Source: Chloroflexota bacterium
GTDB lineage: Bacteria > Chloroflexota > Dehalococcoidia > Lucifugimonadales > UBA3495
DNA length: 64,000 nt
Assembly: GCA_028873965.1 (NCBI GenBank)
Contig: JAPPMU010000068.1
Location: forward strand, 17,530-81,529
Direction: 5' to 3'
Shown: positions 16,190 to 25,298 of the stretch, piece by piece
Numbering within the stretch: position 1 is the first letter of the stretch
Layout: every line of letters begins with the position of its first letter
The notes under the pieces: model-generated
Seen by the model: the letters and a program-made list of their open reading frames with translations, nothing else
Databases searched by the model: none
Told to the model about the DNA's origin: nothing
Made by a program: the position numbers and the translations under genes

Positions 16190-17665
16190 TCAGTTGGGAT
16201 CGGGCGCCAACGCGACCAGAGTCCCCCCGTCAGTCGCAGTGGGGACGAGGATCAGGCCCCCCGCCGCGATGGGAGACGCCGTTACAGGGCCGTCAAGTTG
16301 CGTTTCCCATTCGGTCGAACCGTCGGCGACCGACAGAGCGGTTACGCGCCCAAGCTCGTCGCCCACCAACGCCACGGGTCCCGCGATAGTGGCCGGGGCC
16401 GTGATGTCCGCATCCACATCGACCTCCCAAAGGATGGCGCCGTCGACCGAGTTCAACCCGGTGACCGGGCCGATGGCGTCCGCCACCACCAGGGTTGTGC
16501 CCGACAGCGCCGGCTGATAGGGCTGGTCTTCCACGCTCCACGCGGACCAGACCAAGCCCTGTTGGACCGGACCCTCCTTCGTGAAACCCCACACCCACAA
16601 CAGCGTTTTGAAGTACAGAATCTGGCGCTCCAGAGGATACCGGCGTCCCTGGTAGTCGATGCCCCAAATCCGCCCGTTGAAGCTGCTGAAGTGAAGCAGG
16701 TCGTCGGTGGCGATGGGACCGCCGCGCACCCAGCGGGACCGACCGGCGTCGTAGATCATGCGCCGCTGCCCGGTGTTGGCGTCAATGACGTGGACGTAGG
16801 CGTCGTTGGCGGTGGCGATGACTTTGCCGTCGATGACGACCGGCGGCGCGATCACCCAGTCCCGGAGGCGATACTCCCACAACTTCTCCCCGTTGGCGGC
16901 GTCCAGGGCCAGCAGGCGGTTCTTGTCGCTTTCGGCCACGTACAGCCGCCCGTCCGCCACGGTGGGGGATGGCAGCGAGGCGGTCCGCAATCGCTTCGAC
17001 CACACGACTTCTCCGGTGTCCGCCTCCAACGCAGATACGAGACCGGGTCGAAACACGACGTAAACCACGCCATCCACTACTGCCGGTGTTACCCCGGCGG
17101 TCAGTCGCGACTCGTACTGCCAGACGACGTTCCCGGTTTCCCGGTCCAGCGCCGTCAGGTCTCCCGATTCGTCGGTCAGGTACACGCGGTCGCCGAACAC
17201 CGCCGGCGGTGCGACTATGGGGGAACCGGCGACGTAGCTCCATGCCGGCTGAGGAGCAGCGCCGGGCGGGAGATTCAGCGCGCTGGATGATGCCCAATTG
17301 GTCACACCGCGTCCGGCCTGCGGCCAGTCGTTCGCTGAAATGGCTACGGTGGTATCCCCGATGCTGGTTGAGGGAGCCGGCGGGTCCGGGGGAAGGCCGG
17401 TGTACGCCCACAGGACCCACATCGCGACGCCCACCAGGGGCAACACCACCATGGCGAGACGCACCAGCCGGCTGCGCAGGAATTCCAGCCTGATCCGGCG
17501 TGACCGTTCCCTGGCGTCGGCCTCGGCGACGGTCTCCAACCCCGAATACGCTCCGCACCTTGCGCATCGCACGCCGGCCGGAGCCCCATCGGCCGATTCA
17601 GGAGCCGGGTTCAGGTGTCCGCAGAACCGGCAGAAGAGGACGTTGTCCTGTGTTTCATTTACCAT
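16190..17665 (-). CDS. PQQ/BamB-type beta-propeller protein with N-terminal zinc ribbon and one membrane helix
   Basis: A 491-residue protein. The N-terminus holds CRFCGH and CARCGAY, a C-x2-C/C-x2-C zinc ribbon (residues about 11-38). A basic segment and one membrane helix (about residues 70-90) come next. The remainder is made of PQQ-like repeats with recurrent ALDxxTGxxxW units, such as TALDRETGNVVWQY and ALDAANGEKLWEY, forming an eight-bladed-type propeller on the outside. It probably binds or scaffolds proteins; nothing shows a PQQ-dependent enzyme. It is a single gene with its own terminator (16138-16165). Confidence 0.8.
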   Translation of the reverse strand: MVNETQDNVLFCRFCGHLNPAPESADGAPAGVRCARCGAYSGLETVAEADARERSRRIRLEFLRSRLVRLAMVVLPLVGVAMWVLWAYTGLPPDPPAPSTSIGDTTVAISANDWPQAGRGVTNWASSSALNLPPGAAPQPAWSYVAGSPIVAPPAVFGDRVYLTDESGDLTALDRETGNVVWQYESRLTAGVTPAVVDGVVYVVFRPGLVSALEADTGEVVWSKRLRTASLPSPTVADGRLYVAESDKNRLLALDAANGEKLWEYRLRDWVIAPPVVIDGKVIATANDAYVHVIDANTGQRRMIYDAGRSRWVRGGPIATDDLLHFSSFNGRIWGIDYQGRRYPLERQILYFKTLLWVWGFTKEGPVQQGLVWSAWSVEDQPYQPALSGTTLVVADAIGPVTGLNSVDGAILWEVDVDADITAPATIAGPVALVGDELGRVTALSVADGSTEWETQLDGPVTASPIAAGGLILVPTATDGGTLVALAPDPN

Positions 17666-17698
17666 GGAGGCAGCGACATTCTCCGGCGGGCTTGGCTC

Positions 17699-17728
17699 AA
17701 ATAGCGGCGACGGCTTGCGGCGCTATTT
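17699..17728 (-). terminator. Hairpin after the retropepsin-like gene
   Basis: AAATAGCG and CGCTATTT form an 8-bp stem just downstream of the stop at 17736 on the minus strand. The loop region could pair further (GC/GC). The T tract is weak, so this is a moderate terminator candidate. Confidence 0.45.
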
Positions 17729-17735
17729 TGTGCTG

Positions 17736-18092
17736 TCAGTAGCGGAGGAGATGCGTGGGTATCAGGCGGCCGGCCACGGGGTCGATGGCCAGGGCAGCCT
17801 GTTCGAGGGTGACCACGCCGAGCAGGCTGGGCTCGTTCTCTTCGGCGAATATGACCGGGGTGTGGAATTGCAGTCCCTCAAGTCTGATGATGGTTTCACC
17901 GACGTCGACCGGCACTATCCTGCCGTCGGCAGTCTCCGATGGCAGTGAACGTCCGACTGGAACTCCGAGGCGTTCCAGGGTTGCGCGTGGCACTGCGGTG
18001 TAGGTCGAGCCGGTGTCGACGGTGATGTCGAGTTCCTCGAATCGGTCGCCCAGGCGGTCGCCGACTTCAACTGTCACGATGATGGTACCCAA
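17736..18092 (-). CDS. Retropepsin-like aspartic protease (clan AA)
   Basis: A 118-residue soluble protein with the aspartic-protease signature VDTGSTYTAVP near residues 20-30 and the second hydrophobic-hydrophobic-Gly element SLLGVVTLE near residue 92. This is the size and layout of single-domain bacterial retropepsin-like proteins that act as dimers. The TTG at 18092 is chosen because AGGAG lies nine bases before it and the resulting N-terminus (MGTIIVTVEV) matches the family. Longer reading to an ATG at 18194 adds a segment with no family similarity. The substrate is unknown. Confidence 0.75.
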   Translation of the reverse strand: MGTIIVTVEVGDRLGDRFEELDITVDTGSTYTAVPRATLERLGVPVGRSLPSETADGRIVPVDVGETIIRLEGLQFHTPVIFAEENEPSLLGVVTLEQAALAIDPVAGRLIPTHLLRY

Positions 18093-18198
18093 GGGTGTTG
18101 CTCCTGTGGTGGAGTGCGGGCAGTCAGTGGAGGTTTTCTTTATCGCCCGACCTTCTGCGCCGGTCACTCCGGTCGGACGGCGGGCATCACCCACGGCC

Positions 18199-19650
18199 CT
18201 AAAACGCCGGACGTTGCAGCACCGCCGGGTCGATGCGACGGCGCACGCGCTGGCCGTCGTCGGGCGTGCCCAGCAGCTGCCCGTTGTCCACCATCACCTT
18301 GCCGCGCAGGATCACCGTGGTGGGCCAGCCGAAAATCTCCCAACCTTCCCACGGGCTGTAGTCTCTGAGGTGCAGGTCATCCATGGTAAGGCGCTTGTGG
18401 ATGGTGGGGTCGATGATGGCGAAGTCGGCGTCGCTGCCGGGAGCGATGACGCCCTTTTGCGGGTACATTCCCAGCAGGCGGGCGGCGTTGGTGGCGGTGA
18501 TGTTGGCGAACTGGGTCAGCGGCATCCCCCGCCGCACCACGGCCTCGGTATAGTTCACGCCCATGCGGATCTCGATGCCGATGTTGCCGCCGCGCATGTC
18601 CTGCACGTTGAGGCCGGCCGTCTTGTCCAGATAGGTGGTGAAGCTGCTGTCGGTGGCGGTGAAGGTCAGGTTGTTGCCCAGCAGTCCGGTCCACAGGTCG
18701 CTGCCGTCTTCGGGATACTTCAGGGACGGATAGGTGTGGTACTTCATGCCGTCGGGCTCGCGGTACTGGTAGGCGTTGAAGGACAAGGCCAGCGTCAGGA
18801 CCTCGCCGTAGACGGGCAGGCCGCGGCTCCTAGCGGCCGCCACGGCGTTGACGCCGTCGCTGCCGGTGACGTGGACGAAGTACATGCCGGCGCCGTTCTG
18901 CTCCGCGATGCGTATCACGTCGCGGAAGGCCACATCCTCCACTTCCTTGGAGTGAATGAGGTGGGCGTTATACCAGTCCCACATGCCGCGCTGTTGCGCC
19001 AGCAGGTAGTTGTACATGACGATCTCATCGTCCTCGGCGTGGACGGCAAGGACACCGTCGTGGCGGGCCAGCTGCGCGGTCAGGTCGGTGAGGCGTCCGT
19101 TGTCGATCCGTCCGGTGGGCGTGAGGCTGAGGGGAGGGTCCGCCGGCGGCCGAATGTTGGTGGTGAAGATCTTCACGCTGGGAAAGTCGTTGTTGATCAG
19201 CTCGCCCACCCGGGCGATGCTGTCGGCGGTGTTGCTGGTCCTATAAATGACGTGGGAAGACCAATCGGCGTAGGTGTTGCCGTTCCAAACCGACAGGAAG
19301 TCGAGAATGCCGCCGACCAGTTCACCCTCATTGGGAGCCGGCGCGAAGTCCACCACCGTGGTGGTCCCGCCCCATATCGCCCCCAGGGAATGCTCCAGGG
19401 GGCCGGCGTTGGGAACACCCTCCACCTGCTGGTGAACGCCGGGCTGCACGTTGGCGGCCGCGTGGATGTGTGGCTCGATGCCGCCCGGCGTCACGATCCG
19501 GCCGGTGGCATCGACAGTCTGGACCGCCTCGTCAACCAAGGTTCCCGGCGCGCCGATGGCGACGATGCGCCCATCCTGCACGCCCACGTCAACGGAGGCT
19601 GCCTCAGTGGGCATCACCACGGTTCCACCGGTGATCAGCAAGTCAAACAT
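18199..19650 (-). CDS. Hydantoinase/dihydropyrimidinase-type amidohydrolase
   Basis: A 483-residue metal-dependent hydrolase of the cyclic amidohydrolase group (D-hydantoinase, dihydropyrimidinase, allantoinase). The binuclear metal site is complete: HIH near residue 57, the carboxylated lysine in SVKIFTTN, histidines in AVHAEDD and YFVHVTGSDG, and an Asp in TATDSSF. The usual Asp before the first His-x-His is a Glu-Pro here (IEPHIH). It would open ring amides such as hydantoins or dihydropyrimidines in the cytosol; the exact substrate cannot be told. It is a single gene between the protease gene and the PLP genes on the same strand. Confidence 0.88.
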   Translation of the reverse strand: MFDLLITGGTVVMPTEAASVDVGVQDGRIVAIGAPGTLVDEAVQTVDATGRIVTPGGIEPHIHAAANVQPGVHQQVEGVPNAGPLEHSLGAIWGGTTTVVDFAPAPNEGELVGGILDFLSVWNGNTYADWSSHVIYRTSNTADSIARVGELINNDFPSVKIFTTNIRPPADPPLSLTPTGRIDNGRLTDLTAQLARHDGVLAVHAEDDEIVMYNYLLAQQRGMWDWYNAHLIHSKEVEDVAFRDVIRIAEQNGAGMYFVHVTGSDGVNAVAAARSRGLPVYGEVLTLALSFNAYQYREPDGMKYHTYPSLKYPEDGSDLWTGLLGNNLTFTATDSSFTTYLDKTAGLNVQDMRGGNIGIEIRMGVNYTEAVVRRGMPLTQFANITATNAARLLGMYPQKGVIAPGSDADFAIIDPTIHKRLTMDDLHLRDYSPWEGWEIFGWPTTVILRGKVMVDNGQLLGTPDDGQRVRRRIDPAVLQRPAF

Positions 19651-19815
19651 GGTAAGCCTCCTGGGTAGCGCATGAGCCGGCTCATTGATGCGTCAGTCCT
19701 GACTCGGGCATCCGGCCACCCCGGGAGCGGCAGTTCAGGATGTGACGGGCTAAACGGCGGTCAGTCGGTTGCCATGCGGATAGTACCACATGGCCGACCC
19801 CTGCCGGGCGGCGAG

Positions 19816-20934
19816 TCAGCCCAGCGCCTGCGCCAGGTCGGCAATTAGGTCGTCGGCGTTTTCCAGCCCCACCGACACTCTCAGCAGATCGTCCGGCGTG
19901 GGACTGTCCGGCCCTTCAATGGACGCCCGGTGCTCGATGAGGCTCTGGGTTCCGCCGAGGCTGGTGGCGCGCACGAATAGCCGAACCCGTGCCGCCACGT
20001 CCATGGCGGCATCCCGTCCGCCGGCGACCTGGAAGGACAGCATCCCGCCGAAGTCGGACATCTGCCGGGCCGCTATATCGTGCCCCGGGTGCTCGGGCAG
20101 ACCTGGATAGTGCACGGCGGATACCTTGGGGTTGTCCTGCAGGAAGCGGGCCAGCCGGCCGGCGTTGGCCGAATGATAAGGCATTCGCGCCGGCAGCGTG
20201 CGGATGCCGCGCAGCGCGAGCCAACAGTCGAATGGAGAGGGCACCGCGCCGCACAGGTTCTGGATCAGCCGCACCCGCTGGAATATCTCAGAGTCCTCGC
20301 GACTGACCACGGCGCCGCCGGTTACGTCCTCGTGTCCGCTCAGGTACTTGGTAGTCGAATGCACCACCAGGTCTGCTCCCAACTCGAAGGGCCGCTGCAG
20401 CATCGGGCTGGCCCAGGTGTTGTCGCAGGCGCACCGGGCGCCGGCAGAATGGGCGATGCCGGCCATCCTGGTGATGTCGGTGATCTTGAGCAGCGGATTG
20501 GACGGGGTTTCAACCCAGATGAGGCGGGTGTTAGGCTGCATGGCCTTGCTCACTGAATCCACATCCGTCATGTTGACGAAACTGGTTTCGAGACCCCAGG
20601 GGGCGAAAACTTCCCGCAGCATACGCGAAGTGCCGTGGTAACAATCGTCCGGCGCGATCACGTGATCGCCCGGCGCCAGGGCCTGGAACACCGCCGCGGT
20701 GGCCGCCGAGCCGGACCCGAACGCGGCCGCCACCGCGCTGCCCTCCAGCATCGCCAGGCACTGCTCCAGGGCGCGCCGGTTGGGGTTGTCGGAGCGGGAG
20801 TACACGAACCCTCGGGAGTATTCGCCGTCGGCGTCCCGCTCGAAGGTGGTCGAGAGGTAGATGGGCGGTGCGACGGCCCCGGTGGCCGCGTCGATCTGGT
20901 GGGCCGCCTGGGCGGCGATGGTTTCGAAGTTCAT
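19816..20934 (-). CDS. Trans-sulfuration PLP enzyme (cystathionine gamma-synthase/lyase or methionine gamma-lyase family)
   Basis: A 372-residue cytosolic PLP enzyme of the Cys/Met metabolism family. The PLP lysine is in HSTTKYLSGHEDVTGG (about residue 197), and the ETPSNPLLKI and SVGLENADDLIADL blocks are conserved. The N-terminal PIYLSTTFERDADGEYS matches cystathionine gamma-synthases and lyases. Specificity among synthase, lyase and methionine gamma-lyase cannot be decided from sequence alone. It lies 18 bases after the aminotransferase gene at 20953-22050, so the two are probably co-transcribed. Confidence 0.88.
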   Translation of the reverse strand: MNFETIAAQAAHQIDAATGAVAPPIYLSTTFERDADGEYSRGFVYSRSDNPNRRALEQCLAMLEGSAVAAAFGSGSAATAAVFQALAPGDHVIAPDDCYHGTSRMLREVFAPWGLETSFVNMTDVDSVSKAMQPNTRLIWVETPSNPLLKITDITRMAGIAHSAGARCACDNTWASPMLQRPFELGADLVVHSTTKYLSGHEDVTGGAVVSREDSEIFQRVRLIQNLCGAVPSPFDCWLALRGIRTLPARMPYHSANAGRLARFLQDNPKVSAVHYPGLPEHPGHDIAARQMSDFGGMLSFQVAGGRDAAMDVAARVRLFVRATSLGGTQSLIEHRASIEGPDSPTPDDLLRVSVGLENADDLIADLAQALG

Positions 20935-20952
20935 CGGTCTGGTATTCCCCGT

Positions 20953-22050
20953 TCAGCTCAACGACCGGCTGATGATCTCTGTCATGCGCCGGTTGGTCTC
21001 AGCATCCTTCACTGCGATGCGAAACCAGCGGTTGTCCAGGCTGGGAGCCGTTGCCGACGCATCCCGCAGGAAGAGTTTCTCGCTCCGGCAGCAAGCGATG
21101 AACTCCGGCGCGTTTGGAGCGTCGGAGGGCAGCCGGCAGAGAAGATAGTTGGCTACGCCGGGAACAATCGTGAAATCAGCCAACGCCAGCAGGCCGTCTC
21201 GCAGCCGTTCCCGAAGACAGTGGGTTTCGCTGTAACGCCGGCAGTAATACTGCGCGTCCTGCAAGGCCGTTACCGCCGCTATTTGACCGGGCAAGCTTAC
21301 CGCCCACGGTGGCGTCAGCATCCGCAAGGGACCAATCAGATCGGGAGAGCCGCAAAGGTATCCTACACGGAGTCCGCTGAGCGCGTAGACCTTGGACATT
21401 GACTTGCAGACAATCACGTTCCGGCTCGTTGCGGCGAACCGCTCCACGGACTCTCCGGCATCAACGTAATCTACGTAGGTTTCGTCAATCCACACCAGAG
21501 TCTGAGGCGACACCCGGGACAGGACTTCGATCAGATACTGCCGGGGAATGTGCCTTCCGGTGGGGTTGTTCGGGTTCACGATAACCGCCAGGTCGTATCC
21601 GCGGTTGAGCCGGTCCTCGAGCTGCGCAACATCCACGCAAAAGCCATCGTCAGGACTCAACGTCAAGCGGTCAATACGGCACCCGACGACATTTTCGGCC
21701 ACGTGAGCGTACTCGCCGTAGGTGGGTTCCAGCAGCAGTATCCGGGATGCGGCACTCAACCATTCTCTGAAGGCCAGGAAAATGAGACTGGATGAACCGG
21801 CTCCGGGCAGCAGCGACTCTTTGGCGACCCCACGGGTATCCGCAATTCGGTTAATCAGCCCCTCGCTCCCAGTAGGGGGAGACGTCCGCACTGCCCAGTC
21901 CAGGCGCCGGCCCAGGATGCGGGATACCTCAGGCGATGGGGGAAACCAGGCATCCAGCACGTCGGCGCTGATGACTTCATCAGTCCTGTCCAGACTATCG
22001 AATTCGTTGCCAATGGCGTCGAAGAATGCGCCGCCATGATAGCCGGTCAT
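20953..22050 (-). CDS. PLP-dependent aminotransferase, class I/II (histidinol-phosphate-aminotransferase-like)
   Basis: A 365-residue fold-type I aminotransferase. It shows VIVNPNNPTG, VWIDETYVDYVD and the PLP lysine in SMSKVYALSGLRVGY (about residue 230). The whole layout is that of histidinol-phosphate aminotransferase and threonine-phosphate decarboxylase (CobD). It could serve histidine synthesis or, given its pairing with a trans-sulfuration enzyme, another amino acid. No his or cob genes are adjacent, so the role is open. The ATG at 22050 opens the two-gene operon. Confidence 0.85.
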   Translation of the reverse strand: MTGYHGGAFFDAIGNEFDSLDRTDEVISADVLDAWFPPSPEVSRILGRRLDWAVRTSPPTGSEGLINRIADTRGVAKESLLPGAGSSSLIFLAFREWLSAASRILLLEPTYGEYAHVAENVVGCRIDRLTLSPDDGFCVDVAQLEDRLNRGYDLAVIVNPNNPTGRHIPRQYLIEVLSRVSPQTLVWIDETYVDYVDAGESVERFAATSRNVIVCKSMSKVYALSGLRVGYLCGSPDLIGPLRMLTPPWAVSLPGQIAAVTALQDAQYYCRRYSETHCLRERLRDGLLALADFTIVPGVANYLLCRLPSDAPNAPEFIACCRSEKLFLRDASATAPSLDNRWFRIAVKDAETNRRMTEIISRSLS

Positions 22051-22084
22051 GCGGATTCCCTCATTATCGGTACACCGAGGCGGT

Positions 22085-23638
22085 TCACACGCCCGCCTTG
22101 ATAAACTCCGACACCCGTTCGCTGATCATGATGGTGGTGGCGTTGGTGTTGGCGCGGATCACGTCGGGCATCACCGAAGCGTCGGCGACGCGCAGGCCCT
22201 CGATGCCGTGGACCTGGCCGTGCTGGCTGACGACGGCCATGGAGTCGCTGGCTGGGCCCATCTTGCAGGTGCCGGCGATGTGGTGCTGGGTGTAGGCGTT
22301 GCGCAGGATCCAGTTGTCCAGCGCGTCGTCGCTGACCAGGTCGGCATCCACCGGGTTGAGCCGCTCGACGATGAACTCCTTGAACGGTGACTCCCCGGCG
22401 ATTTCCAGGGCCTTGCGAATCGCTTGCCGCATCCGCTGGCGGTCGTAGGGATCGCTGAACAACTGGTAATCCAGGTCCGGCTGCACCGCCGGGTCGGTGG
22501 ATTGCAGCGAGAGACGGCCGAACCCTACCGCGTTCTGCAGGCCCACGCTGAGGCCGAAGTGGAAGCCGGAGCCGTCATAGCTGATGCTGGACGGGCGGTG
22601 CTCGCTGGTCATCAGCGTGGGCGTGATCTGGAAGTCGGCCTTGGTCGGCGAGTCGTCCGCGCTCCAGCGCAGGCCCACCTGGATGTTGGGCGCGAAGGTA
22701 TCCGGCTCCTCGCCCTCGCCGCGGAACAGGATGTAGGCCGCCGGGTGGTCGCGGAAGTTCATGCCGACGCCGGGCAGCTCATGGTTCACCGGGATCCCCA
22801 TCTCCCGCAGGTGGTCGGCCGGGCCGATGCCGGACAGGAGCAGTATCTGCGCCGATCCGATGGTGCCACTGCACAGGACGATCTCCTTGCCCTCGACGGT
22901 GAAGATCTCGCCGCCGCTTTCGACCTCGACGCCCACGGCCCGGTTGCCGTCAAGCACGACGCGCCGGGCGTGGATGTTGCCGCGCACCGTCAGGTTGAGC
23001 CGGTGGCGGGCGGTGCTCAGGAAGGTCAGCGAGGTGCTCATCCGCACGCCGTCGATGTTGTTCATGGGACGCGGCGAAACAGCGGTGTAGCAGTCCGGCG
23101 CGTTCTGGTCGGGATGCTCGGGGATGCCCAGGCGCACGCAGGCGTCGTAGAAGGCGGTGTTGAAGGGCAGCCAGTCCTGGCGCTTGGGCCGGCGCACCGG
23201 CAGCGGCCCCTCGGAGCCGTGGAAGTCGTCCCCGCTGTAGTCCCAGTCGTTTTCCATCTTGCGGAAGAAGGGCAGGCAGTCGGTGAACTTCCACTCGTCG
23301 TTGCCCCACTCGGCCCAGAGGTCGTAGTCCTCGGGAATACCGCGAAACACCACCTGCCCATTGATCGACGACGACCCGCCCATGGCCTTGCCCCGGGGGA
23401 TGACCATCGGCTCATCCTGCAACGGGGTGGCCCGCCCGCGCAGGTCCCAGCTGTGCGGCCCATAGGCGGACAGCCAGGTGTTGTTGCCCTGTTTCAGGTC
23501 CTCGGGCAGATGCTCGAAGTCAGGGTAGTCGGGGCCGGCTTCCAGCAGGATAACCGACTTGTCGGTCATCTCAGAAAGGCGGGTGGCCATTACACAGCCG
23601 GCGGAGCCTCCGCCGACCACGATGTAGTCGTACTGCAT
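22085..23638 (-). CDS. GMC family flavin oxidoreductase
   Basis: A 517-residue FAD-dependent alcohol/sugar oxidoreductase of the glucose-methanol-choline family. The N-terminal FAD motif is VVGGGSAGC, followed by EAGPDYPDF and the GMC signature GGSSSINGQ. The C-terminal catalytic His lies in HHIAGTCKMG and the paired residue is Asn in RANTNATT. The ATG at 23638 has AAGGAGG in front. The same frame is open for a further 139 codons upstream (see the DUF2283-like entry), so a fusion product is possible. There are three paralogues in the window (39106, 45887, 56631). The substrate is probably an alcohol; its identity is unknown. Confidence 0.92.
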   Translation of the reverse strand: MQYDYIVVGGGSAGCVMATRLSEMTDKSVILLEAGPDYPDFEHLPEDLKQGNNTWLSAYGPHSWDLRGRATPLQDEPMVIPRGKAMGGSSSINGQVVFRGIPEDYDLWAEWGNDEWKFTDCLPFFRKMENDWDYSGDDFHGSEGPLPVRRPKRQDWLPFNTAFYDACVRLGIPEHPDQNAPDCYTAVSPRPMNNIDGVRMSTSLTFLSTARHRLNLTVRGNIHARRVVLDGNRAVGVEVESGGEIFTVEGKEIVLCSGTIGSAQILLLSGIGPADHLREMGIPVNHELPGVGMNFRDHPAAYILFRGEGEEPDTFAPNIQVGLRWSADDSPTKADFQITPTLMTSEHRPSSISYDGSGFHFGLSVGLQNAVGFGRLSLQSTDPAVQPDLDYQLFSDPYDRQRMRQAIRKALEIAGESPFKEFIVERLNPVDADLVSDDALDNWILRNAYTQHHIAGTCKMGPASDSMAVVSQHGQVHGIEGLRVADASVMPDVIRANTNATTIMISERVSEFIKAGV

Positions 23639-24055
23639 TGTTGGATTCCTCCTTGAAGCGATGGCCAGCGGTTTCCGCTGGGCGGCAATCACCGGAGCTA
23701 GATGCACGGACGCCTGTCGAAGGGCTACGGCCACCAGGTTAAAATCGTCGGGGTAATCTTCTTCAGGGAGCCAGTACGCGGTCAAATCGCCGTTCTCTTC
23801 AACCAGTGTGGCGGAACCTTTGCCATCGCCGATTACAAGGGTATCGGTTTCGGAGCAGTAACCGCCGTTTGTTTCCAGTGGCACAAGGTCGCTCACAAAC
23901 ATGACCTCTAAGGCCACAGGTCTGTATCCGTTGTCAGGCGGCAGGACAATCCTGGTCCAGTGATGGCCTTCAACGTCGTAACTGCCTTCACCCGCTTCGG
24001 TTGTGTACAGCATCGCTATGTCGTCTTCCGGGCTGTAGTGCATGAGCAGGCTCAT
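23639..24055 (-). CDS. DUF2283-like ORF, in frame with the GMC gene and without its own stop
   Basis: The first 65 residues (MHYSPEDDIAMLYT... VALEVMFVSDLV) resemble DUF2283 proteins, small partners of toxin-like genes. The next 70 residues (DLTAYWLPEEDYPDDF) are unknown to me. The ATG at 24055 overlaps the stop of the upstream toxin-like gene by an ATGA, a sign of translational coupling. No stop codon separates it from the GMC start at 23638, so ribosomes would continue into the GMC sequence and make a 656-residue product. A lost stop codon, a real fusion or an assembly fault would all look like this. A small hairpin (23665-23681) lies just before the GMC ribosome site. Confidence 0.55.
23665..23681 (-). 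promoter_or_regulatory. Small hairpin just upstream of the GMC ribosome site
   Basis: CCAGCGG and CCGCTGG form a perfect 7-bp stem around TTT, about 20 bases before the AAGGAGG of the GMC gene. It could slow ribosomes running in from the upstream ORF or help separate the two reading units. There is no T tract, so it is unlikely to be a terminator. Confidence 0.35.
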
Positions 24056-24498
24056 TGTCTTACCTCAAAGGTCCCTTCTTTGCAGCGCCGGTCAAAAAGC
24101 CGTCGAGTGTTGTTTGTCCAGTCTATCGTGGCTTTGTCGTCCAGATATGCGTTGACCAGACTTCCGCCATCGAGGGATGCCACCACTTTCATCAGGCGTT
24201 CCTTTCCTCCGTATTCAACCCTTCCCCAATACGTGTGCCCATCTCTGTGCCCGGATGTGGTGACGCACCGGAACAGCCAGTTCTCCAACACCTGCCGGAT
24301 TCTCCCGACTGTAACCATCCTGCGGTCCGGGCGCTTAGCGGGTATGTTTCGCAAATAAGGAGTGACTGTCCACGTTTTGCCGCTGGCGGTTATCGTACTC
24401 GGCAATTGTCCTGAATCGGAAGATACGAGGGAGTGGCAATCGTCCCGTGTGCCTTGATCCTGCTTGCTCCGACAGTCAGCGTCGCAACAGTGGCTCAT
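24052..24498 (-). CDS. Small toxin-like protein (DUF4258-like), paired with DUF2283-like ORF
   Basis: Up to 148 residues, soluble and basic. The segment from PAKRPDRRMVTVGRIRQVLENW to the end resembles DUF4258-type proteins, which often sit next to DUF2283 genes in toxin-antitoxin-like pairs. The N-terminal 45 residues do not look conserved and the ribosome site before the ATG at 24498 is poor, so a later start near residue 45 is possible. Its TGA stop overlaps the next ATG (ATGA). Function is inferred from context; toxin activity is not shown by any catalytic motif I can name. Confidence 0.5.
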   Translation of the reverse strand: MSHCCDADCRSKQDQGTRDDCHSLVSSDSGQLPSTITASGKTWTVTPYLRNIPAKRPDRRMVTVGRIRQVLENWLFRCVTTSGHRDGHTYWGRVEYGGKERLMKVVASLDGGSLVNAYLDDKATIDWTNNTRRLFDRRCKEGTFEVRQ

Positions 24499-24648
24499 CG
24501 TCTAAATTCTCTGCCAAGGGAAATGCGCGGCAGGCCAATCAGCCATCGCAGGTTCCGCTTTGCGGTGAGGGTTACGCCACCAACTGGCTACCGTGTCGCT
24601 AGTGTACAGTATCGCGCCCGAATTCTGCTTCTTCAGCGGGGCGGTTGG

Positions 24649-24654
24649 TATAAT
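24649..24654 (+). promoter_or_regulatory. Extended -10 promoter of the Uma2 gene
   Basis: TGGTATAAT (TGn plus a perfect TATAAT) lies 50 bases before the ATG at 24704. No clear -35 box, which extended -10 promoters do not need. Confidence 0.55.
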
Positions 24655-24703
24655 CGCGCCATCTCCGCCAGGCACGACCGTTTCATTTTGAAGGGGCAAG
24701 GTT

Positions 24704-25261
24704 ATGACGACAACCAAACCACAACTGCTGACCGCCGACGACCTGCTGCGACTGCACAGCGAAGGGGTGAAAGGCGAGTTGATCATGGGGGTGTTGCACA
24801 GGAAGGTGTCAAGTGGACTGGAACACGGAGAAATCGTGGTGAATCTAGGGGCGCCATTGCATCAGTTTGTCAGGGCGCGCCGTCTGGGCAGGGTGATAGG
24901 CTCCGATACCGGTATTCAGCTGGAGCATAACCCGGACACCGTGAGGGAGCCTGATCTAGCGTTCATATCCGCCGAGCGGATGCCCTTGGATTTGCGTGAG
25001 CGACGGTACGCTCAGGTGGTTCCCGACCTGGTAGTTGAGATAGTATCCCCCAACGACCGGCCGCTTCCCGTGTTTGATAAGGCGCAGATGTGGCTGCGCC
25101 ACGGCGTCCGCCTGGTCTGGATAACCGACCCGGAGGCGCGGACGATTACGGCGCTGACTCAGTCCGGCCCGGCACGGACGTTCACGGAGACCGACACGCT
25201 GGACGGCGGCGACGTGCTGCCGGGTTTCACCTGCCCGGTACGAGATATTTTTGAGGTGTAG
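24704..25261 (+). CDS. Uma2 family (DUF820) putative restriction-type endonuclease
   Basis: A 185-residue protein of the Uma2 family, which has a PD-(D/E)XK nuclease fold and is greatly expanded in Cyanobacteria and Chloroflexota. REPDLAFIS gives the active-site Asp and VPDLVVEIVSPND the Glu; the MWLRHGVRLVWITDP block is typical of the C-terminal half. Biological targets of this family are unknown. It has its own promoter and stands alone between oppositely directed genes. Confidence 0.85.
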   Translation: MTTTKPQLLTADDLLRLHSEGVKGELIMGVLHRKVSSGLEHGEIVVNLGAPLHQFVRARRLGRVIGSDTGIQLEHNPDTVREPDLAFISAERMPLDLRERRYAQVVPDLVVEIVSPNDRPLPVFDKAQMWLRHGVRLVWITDPEARTITALTQSGPARTFTETDTLDGGDVLPGFTCPVRDIFEV

Positions 25262-25298
25262 GATACCCGGCAGATAGAGCCACCCGCCCATACCGATC

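Noticed and set aside
22085..24055. Single 656-residue GMC protein as the only product
   Set aside because: The GMC part has its own strong ribosome site and normal length; the upstream part resembles an independent DUF2283 protein, so I annotate both and record the open frame between them.
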